Assembly: GCA_964627125.1 (NCBI GenBank)
Contig: CAZVJQ010000002.1
Location: 1 to 64,000, forward strand
DNA: 64,000 nucleotides
Reading direction: 5' to 3'
Source of the DNA: Fastidiosipila sp964627125
GTDB taxonomy: Bacteria; Bacillota; Clostridia; Saccharofermentanales; Fastidiosipilaceae
Shown: one piece after another, positions 26,277 to 35,704 of the stretch
Numbering within the stretch: position 1 is the stretch's first letter
How the letters are laid out: every line of letters starts with the position of its first letter
Position numbers and translations under genes: made by a program
The notes under the pieces: model-generated
What the model saw: the letters and a program-made list of their open reading frames with translations, nothing else
What the model was told of the DNA's origin: nothing
Databases searched by the model: none

Positions 26277-27281
26277 TTATTCTTCGCTGAAATCGAAGAG
26301 TATTCCTACATTTTCTTCCTCAGCTCTTTTACTGACTTGACCGGCTATTGCGATATCGTGAGCACCTAATCCAACTGGTACTGCTATAGCGATTTTACCT
26401 TCTAAATCATCCATTTCTTTTTCATTGTTGAACAATTCAGAGAATGTTGCATCAATGTGGCTCTTGTCAATGACTCCCTCTTTAAATGCATGGGCCAAAG
26501 CCGCCCTACTCGCAGCTTGCTCGATATTATCTGTATAGATATAATCACTTGAAAGAATTAATTCATTACTTAATTCATTGTGAGAACCAAGCGGGATAAT
26601 AATTGTGTCTGGCTCTACCCATTCCTTCTCAACAATAGGTTTAGTAGATTTGGTTGCTGTAATAACTATATCTACATCTTTACATATTTCTTCAGGATCA
26701 GCATAAAATACTGGCTCAACATCTATTTTTTCTGAAATTTCTTCAATAAATTCATCTGTACCAGCTTCTCTATGGTTCCAAAATTTTATACTCTCAATGT
26801 CATACCAGGAATTTAATGCAGCCAATGTGAAACTTGCTTGCACCCCTTTACCATATATACCAATTCTAATCTTACTACCTTTTTCTACCTTAAGAGCGCT
26901 GAGTGCCGCGGGTGCTTGAGCACCTGTTCTTAGATTTGAAATTACAGTACCATCCATGATTGTATCGAATGTTCCTAGTCTTGGATTAGCTATAAGAATA
27001 AGGGCTGTGATATATGGTAAACCAACTTCTTTTCTTTCTCCATCAAAACCACCGACCCATTTTAGTCCTGCAACATCTTGATAGCCTACGTAAGCTGGCA
27101 TAGCATTTAGAAAACCTTCATATTCTGGCCATTTAGAATCATCACCTAGATGTAAAGTTACCTTACTTGGATTCTTCACTTCGTTGTAATCAATATAATT
27201 TTTGGCAACTATTTCATTTATCTCATCCAAATAGATTAGTCTTTTCACTTCTCCGGTGTTTAATAGTCTTGTTTTTCGCAT
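26277..27281 (-). CDS. Ornithine cyclodeaminase / mu-crystallin family dehydrogenase
   Basis: A 334-residue NAD(P)-dependent member of the ornithine cyclodeaminase/mu-crystallin family, whose members include alanine dehydrogenases, ketimine reductases and opine-type enzymes. The substrate lysine region is GLKWVGGFDGERK, followed by LRTGAQAPAALSAL and the nucleotide loop IGIYGKGVQASFTLAAL. The last loop has GKGVQA where GxGxQ/A is usual, so binding is intact. An aspartate at the active-site position appears in NIEQAASRAAL. Start at 27281 (MRKTR) is supported by AAAGGAGAG; a longer in-frame start is less likely. The exact substrate cannot be assigned. The iterated word lies at 26493. Confidence 0.85.
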   Translation of the reverse strand: MRKTRLLNTGEVKRLIYLDEINEIVAKNYIDYNEVKNPSKVTLHLGDDSKWPEYEGFLNAMPAYVGYQDVAGLKWVGGFDGERKEVGLPYITALILIANPRLGTFDTIMDGTVISNLRTGAQAPAALSALKVEKGSKIRIGIYGKGVQASFTLAALNSWYDIESIKFWNHREAGTDEFIEEISEKIDVEPVFYADPEEICKDVDIVITATKSTKPIVEKEWVEPDTIIIPLGSHNELSNELILSSDYIYTDNIEQAASRAALAHAFKEGVIDKSHIDATFSELFNNEKEMDDLEGKIAIAVPVGLGAHDIAIAGQVSKRAEEENVGILFDFSEE

Positions 27282-27490
27282 ATAATCACTCTCCTTTGAC
27301 CAGTTATACTGCTCAGTTTTTAAACAATGCACGAGGCATAAATTAGATCTTTGATATTTGTGTTTGATGTGTATCTATACCATTATAATAATTGAAGTTT
27401 AAAATACAGTAAATATCGCTATAATTTTTTATAGTCACAATTTAATAGTATAATAAGTAAGTGTGCACTTGAATATTTAAGGGGTGAAAT

Positions 27491-28093
27491 ATGGATTTAG
27501 ACAATTTACGTTATGGTCTTGGAAAAACTTATGTAAGAAGAATCTTGCTACAAGGAGTGTCCTCATTACTTGTAGGTGTTTTCATTGCAGTTAATCCTGT
27601 TTTTTCAGTTAATATCGTTAGAAACTTAGCTATTATCGTTGCCCTGATATTTGCTCTAGCCCAAATTGCTGATTTTATTCTCTCCCAAAGAGAAGAGAAG
27701 TCTCTCGGTAACCATGTAGCACTTGCTCTTATAGCAGTTGTAATAGTAGTTTACTTATTCAGAGCACCAAGACTTATTTGGAATGTTTTAGGTCTATTAT
27801 CTGCTGCTGGTTTTGCCTTTAGAGCAGGTACTAGCTTTCAGTTAGCTGTAACAGAAAATAGATTTAGATATAATCGCTGGTATTTAGCTGTCATTAGTGG
27901 AGTAATTTTCTTGGCATTTTCAATATTTTCCTTAAGCTTACCAATGGATTTAGATAATGAGGCTATTAGAACAATAGGTATATTATTGATTTCATCAGCA
28001 TTTGTGGATCTTCTCGCTATTGGAAGTTTACTATTTAAGTCAGAAACTACTGTGGTTCCTATCAATTCTACAGAAAATAGCACTAATCAATAG
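27491..28093 (+). CDS. HdeD-like (DUF308) membrane protein
   Basis: A 200-residue protein with about six membrane segments in hairpin pairs, beginning at residue 17 (RILLQGVSSLLVGVFIAVNP). The NPV turn after the first segment and the repeated short loops fit the HdeD/DUF308 group, whose E. coli member is an acid-resistance membrane protein of unknown activity. The tail is short and polar. Start follows AGGGGTG. The gap to the next gene is only 11 bases, so it is co-transcribed with the lipoprotein downstream. The upstream region (27282-27490) holds a TATAAT (27449-27454) but no clear -35 element. Confidence 0.65.
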   Translation: MDLDNLRYGLGKTYVRRILLQGVSSLLVGVFIAVNPVFSVNIVRNLAIIVALIFALAQIADFILSQREEKSLGNHVALALIAVVIVVYLFRAPRLIWNVLGLLSAAGFAFRAGTSFQLAVTENRFRYNRWYLAVISGVIFLAFSIFSLSLPMDLDNEAIRTIGILLISSAFVDLLAIGSLLFKSETTVVPINSTENSTNQ

Positions 28094-28104
28094 TTGGAGG
28101 TCTT

Positions 28105-29067
28105 ATGAAGAAATTCATCAGCCTAATTTTATCGCTTATTATTTCCCTTTCAGTGGTTTCATGTACTAGTAATGAAGATGAAGAGATAAGTGATTTTCCC
28201 ATTCCTACAATAGAAGAAAATGAAGATTTAGACTCAATAGAAATTAGTCATATTGATATGGGGCATTTGGGCCCATCTTATAATGCTCTTGATGGAATAG
28301 GTGAGTTAAATGGTTTTCAGATATACGATAGATATTTTCAATCCCGCCTAGTTAAGAATAATTTGCAAGTAGATTTGATAATGAAATCAACTCTTAACTA
28401 CACTGTAAGTTTGGAGTTTATTCTTACTGTCACTAACGACGAGGAAGTTAATCGAAATGATTTGCTATACATTATCGCTGTAATATTTTCTGAGTCTAAC
28501 TTGTTAAAAGCCGACAACGGTTATACCGAGCAAATGCTTGATGATACTATTGAACTCATTGGAGATCCTGAAGGAAATCTTGAACTTGTAATCCAAGAAA
28601 ATAGCTTTGCATATGTTGTTGAAGAAGGTAACTTACATGTTCAAATTAATGACAATTCCTTTAGTGGAGATACTATTTTTACTCTAAACAATAGTCTAAC
28701 TGACATGGGTATGGAAGCAGGGCTTCATCTTATTTCATATAGTTATCAGTATAGAGCTCAAGAGCAGATAATGAATATAACAGTGCAATCTAGTCCAAGC
28801 TTAGAACTTGTATACACTGTCCATATGTTAAGAGATAATTCGATTAATCAGGCTGAAGCAAGTTTAAATGCAATATCTGAGTTCTTACCAGAGAAGGTTA
28901 GTGAGAATATAACTGAAATTGCTGATGCATTTAGAGATTTAAGAATGCCATGGAATAGTGAAACAGACGTAAATGATGAAATTATAGTTAGTAAAACCAA
29001 CCGTAATCAATCTGATTATTTTGTATTTACTTGGTCAGAACCATTAGATTTTTCCTACTTAAACTAA
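28105..29067 (+). CDS. Unrecognised lipoprotein
   Basis: A 320-residue lipoprotein. The signal sequence MKKFISLILSLIISLSVVSC ends in a lipobox with Cys20, then an acidic linker. The mature part is alternately charged and strand-rich, with no cysteine and no motif I know. It may be a beta-rich extracytoplasmic domain. Start follows TTGGAGG. It follows the HdeD-like gene by 11 bases, and the next gene is unrelated in sequence, 73 bases on. Function is not assigned. Confidence 0.75.
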   Translation: MKKFISLILSLIISLSVVSCTSNEDEEISDFPIPTIEENEDLDSIEISHIDMGHLGPSYNALDGIGELNGFQIYDRYFQSRLVKNNLQVDLIMKSTLNYTVSLEFILTVTNDEEVNRNDLLYIIAVIFSESNLLKADNGYTEQMLDDTIELIGDPEGNLELVIQENSFAYVVEEGNLHVQINDNSFSGDTIFTLNNSLTDMGMEAGLHLISYSYQYRAQEQIMNITVQSSPSLELVYTVHMLRDNSINQAEASLNAISEFLPEKVSENITEIADAFRDLRMPWNSETDVNDEIIVSKTNRNQSDYFVFTWSEPLDFSYLN

Positions 29068-29140
29068 TGCATGACTTGCAATGATAAATTCATCTTCATA
29101 AGATATAATTAGTAAAACGAGATTAGAACTGGAGTAGTTT

Positions 29141-30103
29141 ATGAGTGATAGAGATAAGTTCTTTAAGATAGGACAAGATTATGCTGAGGAGAGCAACCAA
29201 GAACTTTCTTTGATATTTAACAGTATTTTAGATAATGAGGATTTAGCAGGAAGAAGCGAATATGATTTTGCTATGAATTTACAAGGTAGATTCAATCAAG
29301 AAAAATTAAAGTTTTTTAATAGACCTAATGTAACTATTGATGCTAAGACTCTAGAAGAATTTTTAGATTCACTTGAAGAAAATGAATTAATTAGTTTTAG
29401 TGTAGGATTTTCTACAAGAACTGACTATGATTTGCCAGAACCTATAATGGATAAATTAAAAAATATACCTCAATCTAGTCAGGATAAAATTCTTGAAGAG
29501 TTATTTGAACTTGCACCTGATAAGAAAGATCAAAAGGATGAGAGTTTAGAGGATCTAGATGAGATATATCTAGCTACTAACTTATTGACTGTATTGAGTA
29601 ATTGGCCGAACTTAGAAATTGCTAAGAAGATTATTGATTGGTATACCTCATCATCAGTTGCTGATGAGAGAATTGGTGATGCTATTGTTGAGTATCTTGT
29701 GCAGGTGGGGCCGGTGGCTTTGCCCGCATTATATGAATTATTGGAAGAGAAATTAGACTATAATTCAAGCGATAGTGATATATCAAGCGATGAGTACGAG
29801 TTCTTGTTGCAAGCAATTACAAATATTGCTATAAAAAATCATAAGCATAAAGATGATGTATATAAAGTTTTAAGACAAGTGTTCAAACACAGCGATAAGA
29901 AGACCTATGTCACTAATTTATTAGGAGATTTGGGTCATGCTAGAGCTATAGTTTTATTAAAGGGACATGTTGATAAGAATCAAGCAACTATTTCTGAAGG
30001 TTTATATTACGATATAGTCGCAGCCTTACAAAAACTTGGGGCAGATTTAACTGATTTCCCAAACTTAGGTTCAAGATTTTTAGGCAATAGAAATCGCGGG
30101 TAG
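29141..30103 (+). CDS. Unrecognised helical, HEAT-like cytoplasmic protein
   Basis: A 320-residue soluble protein with no signal peptide or membrane segment. The second half, from about residue 140, reads as successive helix pairs with short turns (LATNLLTVLSNWPNLEIAKK, then DAIVEYLVQVGPVALPALYE, then YVTNLLGDLGHARAIVLLKG), which resembles HEAT or armadillo repeats used for protein binding. The N-terminal half is acidic. I do not recognise the family. It lies 23 bases before hprK, so co-transcription with the hprK group is likely. A GCTTTGCCC variant of the iterated word is at 29717. Confidence 0.7.
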   Translation: MSDRDKFFKIGQDYAEESNQELSLIFNSILDNEDLAGRSEYDFAMNLQGRFNQEKLKFFNRPNVTIDAKTLEEFLDSLEENELISFSVGFSTRTDYDLPEPIMDKLKNIPQSSQDKILEELFELAPDKKDQKDESLEDLDEIYLATNLLTVLSNWPNLEIAKKIIDWYTSSSVADERIGDAIVEYLVQVGPVALPALYELLEEKLDYNSSDSDISSDEYEFLLQAITNIAIKNHKHKDDVYKVLRQVFKHSDKKTYVTNLLGDLGHARAIVLLKGHVDKNQATISEGLYYDIVAALQKLGADLTDFPNLGSRFLGNRNRG

Positions 30104-30126
30104 ATACTAGATAACGAGGTGATACG

Positions 30127-31050
30127 ATGGCTTCAGTCACATTAGCCAATATTATAAAAGAATTTGATTTAGAGGAACTGACATCTTTTGGAAATACAGA
30201 AGATATATTAATTACGGTTGCTGACGTTACTAGACCTGGTCTACAGCTATCAGGATCTTATGATCACTTCGGTGCAGATAGAATGCAGCTTCTCGGTAAT
30301 ATGGAAATGGCTTTCTTAGCTAACCATAATGCTGAAGAGAGAATGCATAAATTAGATAGATTGATGTCTACAGGAATTCCTTGTTTGATTATTTCAAGAC
30401 ACCATGATCCTTATCCTGAAATGATTGAATGTTCTAATAGATATTCTGTGCCACTGCTAAGAACCGCTGAAGTAACATCAGTATTCATGAGTTCACTTGT
30501 GAAATATCTTAACGTTGAGCTGGCACCAGAGACAACTATGCATGGAGTATTAGTTGAGATTTATGGTGAAGGTATGCTGATGCTCGGTGAGAGTGGTGTT
30601 GGTAAATCTGAAACTGCTATGGAATTAGTTAATAGAGGACATCGTCTGATTGCGGATGACTTGGTTGAAGTAAGAAGGGTATCAGATATTACTCTGCTTG
30701 GACGAGCTCCGGAAATTATTCGACATTTAATTGAGATTCGTGGTCTAGGTATCATGGATGTTAAGGAATTGTTTGGTGTGCAAGCAGTTAAGCAAGAAGA
30801 GTCGATTAACTTCGTTATTAATTTGGAACTTTGGGATGAGAGAAAATCTTACGAAAGATTGGGTATTAGTGAGGAAACTACAGATATTTTAGGTATTCAA
30901 GTTCCATCGATTACTATACCTGTTAGACCTGGTAGAAACCTGGCTATTATCGTTGAAGTTGCTGCTATTAACTATAGACAAAGAAGAATGGGTTATAATG
31001 CGGCGCAGGCTTTGACCGATAGATTATTTGGAAATAAAAATGGACTCTAA
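30127..31050 (+). CDS. hprK: HPr kinase/phosphorylase
   Basis: Phosphorylates HPr of the sugar phosphotransferase system on Ser46 and removes the phosphate again, controlling carbon catabolite repression. The 307-residue protein has the DRTGG-like N-terminal domain and the C-terminal kinase: Walker A GESGVGKS at 154-161, the DDLVEV motif just after, and the family signature EIRGLGIMDVKELFG, all intact. Start follows AACGAGGTGA. It is the first clear gene of an hprK-murB-whiA-serS series with short gaps. The partner HPr (ptsH) is not in this window. Confidence 0.95.
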   Translation: MASVTLANIIKEFDLEELTSFGNTEDILITVADVTRPGLQLSGSYDHFGADRMQLLGNMEMAFLANHNAEERMHKLDRLMSTGIPCLIISRHHDPYPEMIECSNRYSVPLLRTAEVTSVFMSSLVKYLNVELAPETTMHGVLVEIYGEGMLMLGESGVGKSETAMELVNRGHRLIADDLVEVRRVSDITLLGRAPEIIRHLIEIRGLGIMDVKELFGVQAVKQEESINFVINLELWDERKSYERLGISEETTDILGIQVPSITIPVRPGRNLAIIVEVAAINYRQRRMGYNAAQALTDRLFGNKNGL

Positions 31051-31095
31051 GTAGGGTCTTGTTGATACAATTTACAATCATTGAAGGAAAAGAAA

Positions 31096-32118
31096 ATGGT
31101 AGAAACAAACTTAGATTTTGATGCAAAATTAATTGAAAAACTTGAAACATTAATTAGCGAAAAGGGTCTAGATATTAGATTTAATGAGGTCTTAGCACCA
31201 CATACTTCCTATAATATTGGAGGTCCTGCAGATATCTTCTATAGCCCAGAAGATATTGTTGAACTACAAGAGATTTTAGCGTTGGCTCAAGAGTATGACG
31301 TGGAAGTCACTATTTTAGGATTGGGTTCAAATGTTCTAGTTTCTGATAAAGGAATTAGAGGCCTAGTTATTTCTTTTAATGAGAAATTCTCTAAAAAGGG
31401 ATTTTTAAATGTTTGTCCTGAACCTAATTGGGATGGAGTTCATTTTGCTAACGACAATATTAAAGATGAATTAAGTTTTGATGAAGATGGATACACTTAT
31501 CTATATGTTGGGGCGGGTGAAGCATTAAAAGAGTTATCTCGATATGCTGCTAGAAATTCATTAACTGGATTAGAATTTAGCTGCGGAATCCCAGGATCAG
31601 TTGGTGGTGCAATCTACATGAACGCTGGTGCATATGGTGGGACTACTGATGAAGTCTGTATAATGACTTATTACCTGGACCAAGATTATGTTTTAAGAGC
31701 GGCTGTTGGTGAAGAGCAAAACTTCGCTTATAGACAGAGCTTATTCCACCAAGAAAATGGTATTATCTTAGCTTCAATTTATAAGTTGAAAACTGGTGAC
31801 AAAGAAGCTATCGATGCAGATATTGCTGAATTTACTCGTAGAAGAGAAGCATCTCAACCACTTGAATTACCAAGTTGTGGCTCAGTATTTAAGAGACCTG
31901 TAGGACATTTTGCAGGTAAGTTAATTATGGATAGTGAACTGCAAGGGCATAGAGTCGGTGGAGCTGAGGTTTCCAAGAAGCATGCTGGATTTATTGTTAA
32001 TGTAGATAATGCGACTGCTACTGATGTATATGAATTAATTAAGCATGTGCAAGCGGTTGTTTGGGATAAGTACCACGTTGAGTTAGAGACTGAAGTAAGA
32101 TTTGTAGGTGAATGGTAA
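31096..32118 (+). CDS. murB: UDP-N-acetylenolpyruvoylglucosamine reductase
   Basis: Reduces UDP-GlcNAc-enolpyruvate to UDP-MurNAc with FAD and NADPH, the second committed step of peptidoglycan precursor synthesis. The 340-residue protein has the FAD motifs YNIGGPAD and GLGSNVLVSDKGIRG, CGIPGSVGGAIYMNAGAYGG, and the catalytic serine in LPSCGSVFKRP. A longer acidic insertion of about 20 residues (around residue 110-130) precedes the second motif. The ATG at 31096 is preferred to a TTG five codons upstream because GAAGGAA lies at the right distance. whiA starts 3 bases after the stop. Confidence 0.95.
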   Translation: MVETNLDFDAKLIEKLETLISEKGLDIRFNEVLAPHTSYNIGGPADIFYSPEDIVELQEILALAQEYDVEVTILGLGSNVLVSDKGIRGLVISFNEKFSKKGFLNVCPEPNWDGVHFANDNIKDELSFDEDGYTYLYVGAGEALKELSRYAARNSLTGLEFSCGIPGSVGGAIYMNAGAYGGTTDEVCIMTYYLDQDYVLRAAVGEEQNFAYRQSLFHQENGIILASIYKLKTGDKEAIDADIAEFTRRREASQPLELPSCGSVFKRPVGHFAGKLIMDSELQGHRVGGAEVSKKHAGFIVNVDNATATDVYELIKHVQAVVWDKYHVELETEVRFVGEW

Positions 32119-32121
32119 AAA

Positions 32122-33060
32122 GTGGCTAAGGAAAATAAAAGTTTTTCTCAATTAGTGAAAGAAGAAGTTGTAAATCTTGAGAAGGCTAATGAGAAGGAAA
32201 TGAGAATTATCCTAGCTTTTACACTAGCTTCATTGGCAAGCTATAGAAGTGATGGGATAAGACTTAAGATTAATAATTTAGATTTTGCTGAATATATTAA
32301 TGCCTGTCTAGAAAATCTTATACCAGGCAAGTTCACACTTGATGCTCAAATTACCCAAAGAACTTTTAAAGTAAATGATGATAGTGATACAGCTGATTTT
32401 GTCAAAAATTTCCTTATTGAAGTGTTGGATTTTAACTCAGTTAGAGGTCAGATAAGGAAAGCTCCAGAAAACTTCTCAGATGAGGAAAGAGCGCTGTTAT
32501 TAAGAGCAGGTTTTTTGACTAATGGATCCATGGCTATGCCTGAGCAAAATTATCAGATTGAATTTTCAATAAAGAGAACTTCTGTTAATAGATTTTATAA
32601 GTCACTGCTTGAACTTGAAGGTTTTGATGTTTTAGATATAAAACCAAAGATGCAAAGTATTTTATATCTGAAGTCTGGGGACGAGATTTCTGATTTCTTA
32701 GGAACCATAGGTTCACACAGAGGCTTGTTGAATTTTGAAAATATTCGAGTGCATAAAAATGTAAATGAGCAAGTTAATAGAGCAATGAATTTTGATAATG
32801 CTAATATCGAGAGAGTTGCCAACACTGCAGCTAAACAGATTGCTGGTATAAATAGACTTATTGAGAGTAATTCATTTAGTAATTTACCGGATGACTTGAA
32901 AGAGATTGCTCTTGCTAGGATGGAAAACCCAGGGTACTCATTAAGAGAGATTGGTGAGTCACTCGTTGACCCTATTGGCAAAAGCGGAGTTTACCACAGA
33001 TTCAATAAATTAGAAAAATGGATAAATTCATATTTTGAAACTATAGAAGAAAAGAAATGA
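32122..33060 (+). CDS. whiA: WhiA (DUF199) DNA-binding regulator
   Basis: A 312-residue WhiA, related to LAGLIDADG homing endonucleases but without nuclease activity, with a C-terminal helix-turn-helix. In Gram-positives it affects cell division and nucleoid structure. Signature stretches include LLLRAGFLTNGSMAMPEQNY and NIERVANTAAKQIAGINRLI, then REIGESLVDPIGKSGVYHRF in the HTH, near the C-terminus. The start is GTG at 32122, coupled to murB by a 3-base gap. In most Bacillota rapZ and yvcK lie between murB and whiA; both are absent here. Confidence 0.95.
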   Translation: MAKENKSFSQLVKEEVVNLEKANEKEMRIILAFTLASLASYRSDGIRLKINNLDFAEYINACLENLIPGKFTLDAQITQRTFKVNDDSDTADFVKNFLIEVLDFNSVRGQIRKAPENFSDEERALLLRAGFLTNGSMAMPEQNYQIEFSIKRTSVNRFYKSLLELEGFDVLDIKPKMQSILYLKSGDEISDFLGTIGSHRGLLNFENIRVHKNVNEQVNRAMNFDNANIERVANTAAKQIAGINRLIESNSFSNLPDDLKEIALARMENPGYSLREIGESLVDPIGKSGVYHRFNKLEKWINSYFETIEEKK

Positions 33061-33101
33061 TATAATTCTTATTTGAACATACACCAAATGGAGGAAAGAT
33101 A

Positions 33102-34394
33102 GTGTTAGACATACAATTAATTAGAGATAATCCTAAATACGTCTCAGATGCGCTTGCAAAAAGAGGCTTAGAGATTGATTTTTCAGATTTATTATCAATT
33201 GACTCTGACCGTAGAGCAAAAATGACAGAAGTAGAAGCCTTGAAGGCTAGAAGAAATTCGCTATCCGATCAGGTTGCACAGCTTAAGAGAAATAAAGAAG
33301 ATGCTAGCGAAGTTTTAGAAGAACTAAAGAGCTTATCCTCTAATATTAAAACACTTGATGAAAAGGTAAATAAACTCAACGATAGTCAAAATGAAATAAT
33401 GTATGGGTTACCAAATATCCCTGCAGATGATGTAATTGCAGGTGGTAAAGAAAAAAATGAAGTTGATAGTGTCATTGGAGATCAGCCGACATTTAATTTT
33501 GAAACTAAGAGTCATATGGAACTATCTGAAGAATTAGATATTATCGATTATGAGAGTGGTGCTAAACTTTCTGGTTATGGATTCTGGTTATATAAGGGTG
33601 ATGGAGCACGTTTAGAGTGGGCTCTATTAAATTACTTCGTTGAAAATCATATTCAAGATGAATATGAAATGCTAATGATTCCTCACATTTTGAATGAGCA
33701 ATCAGGATTTACAGCAGGACAATTCCCTAAGTTTAAAGAAGATGTATTCTGGTTACAAAATGATGATGCTAAAGAAGGTAATAGACAATTTATCTTACCA
33801 ACAGCTGAAACTGCAGTAGTTAATATCCATAGAGATGAGATCTTAAGTGAAGATTCATTACCTCGTAAGTATTTTGCATATTCACCAAGCTATAGAAGAG
33901 AAGCAGGTGCTCATGGTTCTAGTGAAAGAGGAATGATTAGAGGACACCAATTTAATAAAGTTGAAATGTTCCAATTTGTAAAAGAAGAAGATTCTGAAGA
34001 AGCTTTCCATGAATTAGTAGAGAAGGCAGCTACATTAGTTGGTAAATTAGGATTACACTATAGAGTCAGTTCTTTAGCAGCAGGAGATGTAAGTGCTTCA
34101 ATGAGAAAAACATATGATATTGAAGTTTGGATTCCAAGCATGAATGAATATAAGGAAGTTAGTTCAGTATCTAATGCAGGTGATTACCAAGCTCGTAGAG
34201 GTAATATTAGATATAAATCTGTGGATGGTAAAAACCACTTTGTCCATACTTTAAATGGTTCAGGTTTAGCAACTTCTAGATTATTCCCAGCTATACTTGA
34301 ACAAAACCAACAAGAAGATGGAAGAATCTTAATCCCAGCAGTATTAAGAAAGTACATGGGTGGCCAAAGCTACATAGAGCCTAAGAATCTATAG
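33102..34394 (+). CDS. serS: Seryl-tRNA synthetase
   Basis: Charges tRNA-Ser with serine. The 430-residue protein has the N-terminal coiled coil arm (about 25-105, Lys/Glu-rich) and the class II core with motif 2 (YRREAGAHGSSERGMIRGHQF) and motif 3 (GLATSRLFPAILEQNQ). Start is GTG at 33102, with GGAGG upstream. The tail, MGGQSYIEPKNL, contains the iterated word where the family is variable. A terminator follows before the ribosomal protein genes. Confidence 0.96.
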   Translation: MLDIQLIRDNPKYVSDALAKRGLEIDFSDLLSIDSDRRAKMTEVEALKARRNSLSDQVAQLKRNKEDASEVLEELKSLSSNIKTLDEKVNKLNDSQNEIMYGLPNIPADDVIAGGKEKNEVDSVIGDQPTFNFETKSHMELSEELDIIDYESGAKLSGYGFWLYKGDGARLEWALLNYFVENHIQDEYEMLMIPHILNEQSGFTAGQFPKFKEDVFWLQNDDAKEGNRQFILPTAETAVVNIHRDEILSEDSLPRKYFAYSPSYRREAGAHGSSERGMIRGHQFNKVEMFQFVKEEDSEEAFHELVEKAATLVGKLGLHYRVSSLAAGDVSASMRKTYDIEVWIPSMNEYKEVSSVSNAGDYQARRGNIRYKSVDGKNHFVHTLNGSGLATSRLFPAILEQNQQEDGRILIPAVLRKYMGGQSYIEPKNL

Positions 34395-34421
34395 AAATAA
34401 ATTTAATTAGTAATTTTGAAG

Positions 34422-34459
34422 CAGCTTGGATTTCTCGCAAGAATCTGAGCTGTTTTTTT
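34422..34459 (+). terminator. Terminator after serS
   Basis: A 12-bp stem (34422-34433 with 34441-34452, three wobble pairs), a short loop, and seven T residues. Confidence 0.85.
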
Positions 34460-34528
34460 GAGTTTTGGTTACATATTAACTGTATTTCTTGATGAAATTG
34501 GTGTATAATTTTCTAGTTGAAATAAATT

Positions 34529-34557
34529 TTGCCAAAGTTGCTGAGAGCTGTTATAAT
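34529..34557 (+). promoter_or_regulatory. Strong promoter of the str (ribosomal protein) genes
   Basis: TTGCCA (34529-34534), a 17-bp spacer and TATAAT (34552-34557). The start would be near 34564, leaving about 80 bases of leader before rpsL. The -35 element overlaps a near copy of the iterated word (TTTTGCCAAAG). Confidence 0.75.
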
Positions 34558-34642
34558 CTTTCGGTGCATTCGCATGTGTATGACTTTGACAAATTTATGC
34601 GAAACACATTTAATTTTAAAAATTACGAAAGGAGGTGTATTG

Positions 34643-35068
34643 ATGCCTACAACCAATCAGTTGATTAGAAAAGGTCGTAAGACCAAGCAAGAAAAATCAA
34701 AATCCCCAGCTTTGCACTTGAATATGAATACTATTCATAAGAAGCCAACTAAGGTTATTAGTCCGCAAAAACGTGGAGTTTGTACAGTAGTTAGAACAAC
34801 TACTCCTAAAAAACCTAACTCAGCTATGCGTAAAGTAGCCCGTGTTCGTTTGAACTCAGGAATGGAAGTTACTGCTTACATTCCAGGTATAGGTCATAAC
34901 TTACAAGAGCACTCTGTTGTATTAATCAGAGGTGGTCGTGTTAAGGACTTACCAGGTGTGCGTTACCACGTTGTTAGAGGTGCTTTAGATACTGCCGGTG
35001 TAACCGACAGAAAACAAGGTAGATCTAAATACGGTACTAAGAAGCCAAAAGCTGCAAAAGCTAAGTAA
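34643..35068 (+). CDS. rpsL: Ribosomal protein uS12
   Basis: The decoding-centre protein of the small subunit. The 141-residue protein has the family core KKPNSAMRKVARVRLNSG, the loop with PGIGHNLQEHSVVLIRGG, and RVKDLPGVRYH. A short insertion of about ten residues after residue 15 is usual for lineages with slightly longer S12. Start at 34643 is set by AAAGGAGG; a longer frame to 34529 overlaps the promoter and is not credible. It heads rpsL-rpsG-fusA. The lysine at the streptomycin-resistance position appears as TTPKKPNS. Confidence 0.96.
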   Translation: MPTTNQLIRKGRKTKQEKSKSPALHLNMNTIHKKPTKVISPQKRGVCTVVRTTTPKKPNSAMRKVARVRLNSGMEVTAYIPGIGHNLQEHSVVLIRGGRVKDLPGVRYHVVRGALDTAGVTDRKQGRSKYGTKKPKAAKAK

Positions 35069-35207
35069 TAGATTAGGTTGAATTTATCAGTACATCTTGC
35101 CGTTTAATATAAATTGGACAGGCAAGGCGCTGACAGTTTAATAAATTGAGTACCTATGATTATGGAATATTAATTCCAATTTTTATCATGTAAAGGAGGG
35201 AAGCAAA
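35069..35207 (+). other. Long rpsL-rpsG spacer with hairpin, possible S7 autoregulatory site
   Basis: 139 bases separate the two ribosomal protein genes, which are often much closer. CTTGCC (35096-35101) can pair with GGCAAG (35121-35126). In Escherichia coli S7 binds this spacer to regulate its own translation; the same role here is inference. Confidence 0.35.
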
Positions 35208-35678
35208 GTGCCAAGGAAAGGCCATGTCCCAAAAAGAGAGGTTTTACCAGATCCAGTATATAACGATAAGAGAGTTAGCAAATTAGTTAACACAGTTATG
35301 TTGGACGGTAAAAAAGGAACAGCACAAGCTATCGTGTACGGTGCATTTGAGATTATCAAAGAGAAGACCGACATAGATGGATTAGAAGTATTTGAGAAAG
35401 CATTAGAAAACGTAATGCCTCTACTAGAGGTTAAGGCTCGTAGAGTTGGTGGTGCAAACTACCAAGTACCTATAGAAGTACGCCCAGTTAGAAGACAAAC
35501 TTTAGCATTACGTTGGATCGTAGATATTGCAAGAAAAAGAAGCGAACGTACAATGAAAGAACGTTTAGCTAATGAATTAATCGATGCTATGAACGAAACA
35601 GGTGGTGCATTCAGACGTAAGGAAGAAATGCATAGAGCTGCTGAAGCAAACCGTGCATTCGCACACTTCAGATGGTAA
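35208..35678 (+). CDS. rpsG: Ribosomal protein uS7
   Basis: Organises the 3' major domain of 16S rRNA. The 156-residue protein has the family N-terminus PRKGHVPKREVLPDPVY, the central VMPLLEVKARRVGGANYQVP with RRQTLALRWIV, and the C-terminus RKEEMHRAAEANRAFAHFRW. The length is exactly normal. Start is GTG at 35208, after AAAGGAGG. fusA follows after 26 bases. Confidence 0.97.
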   Translation: MPRKGHVPKREVLPDPVYNDKRVSKLVNTVMLDGKKGTAQAIVYGAFEIIKEKTDIDGLEVFEKALENVMPLLEVKARRVGGANYQVPIEVRPVRRQTLALRWIVDIARKRSERTMKERLANELIDAMNETGGAFRRKEEMHRAAEANRAFAHFRW

Positions 35679-35704
35679 TCGGTTAAGTATAAAAGGAGAA
35701 TCGC

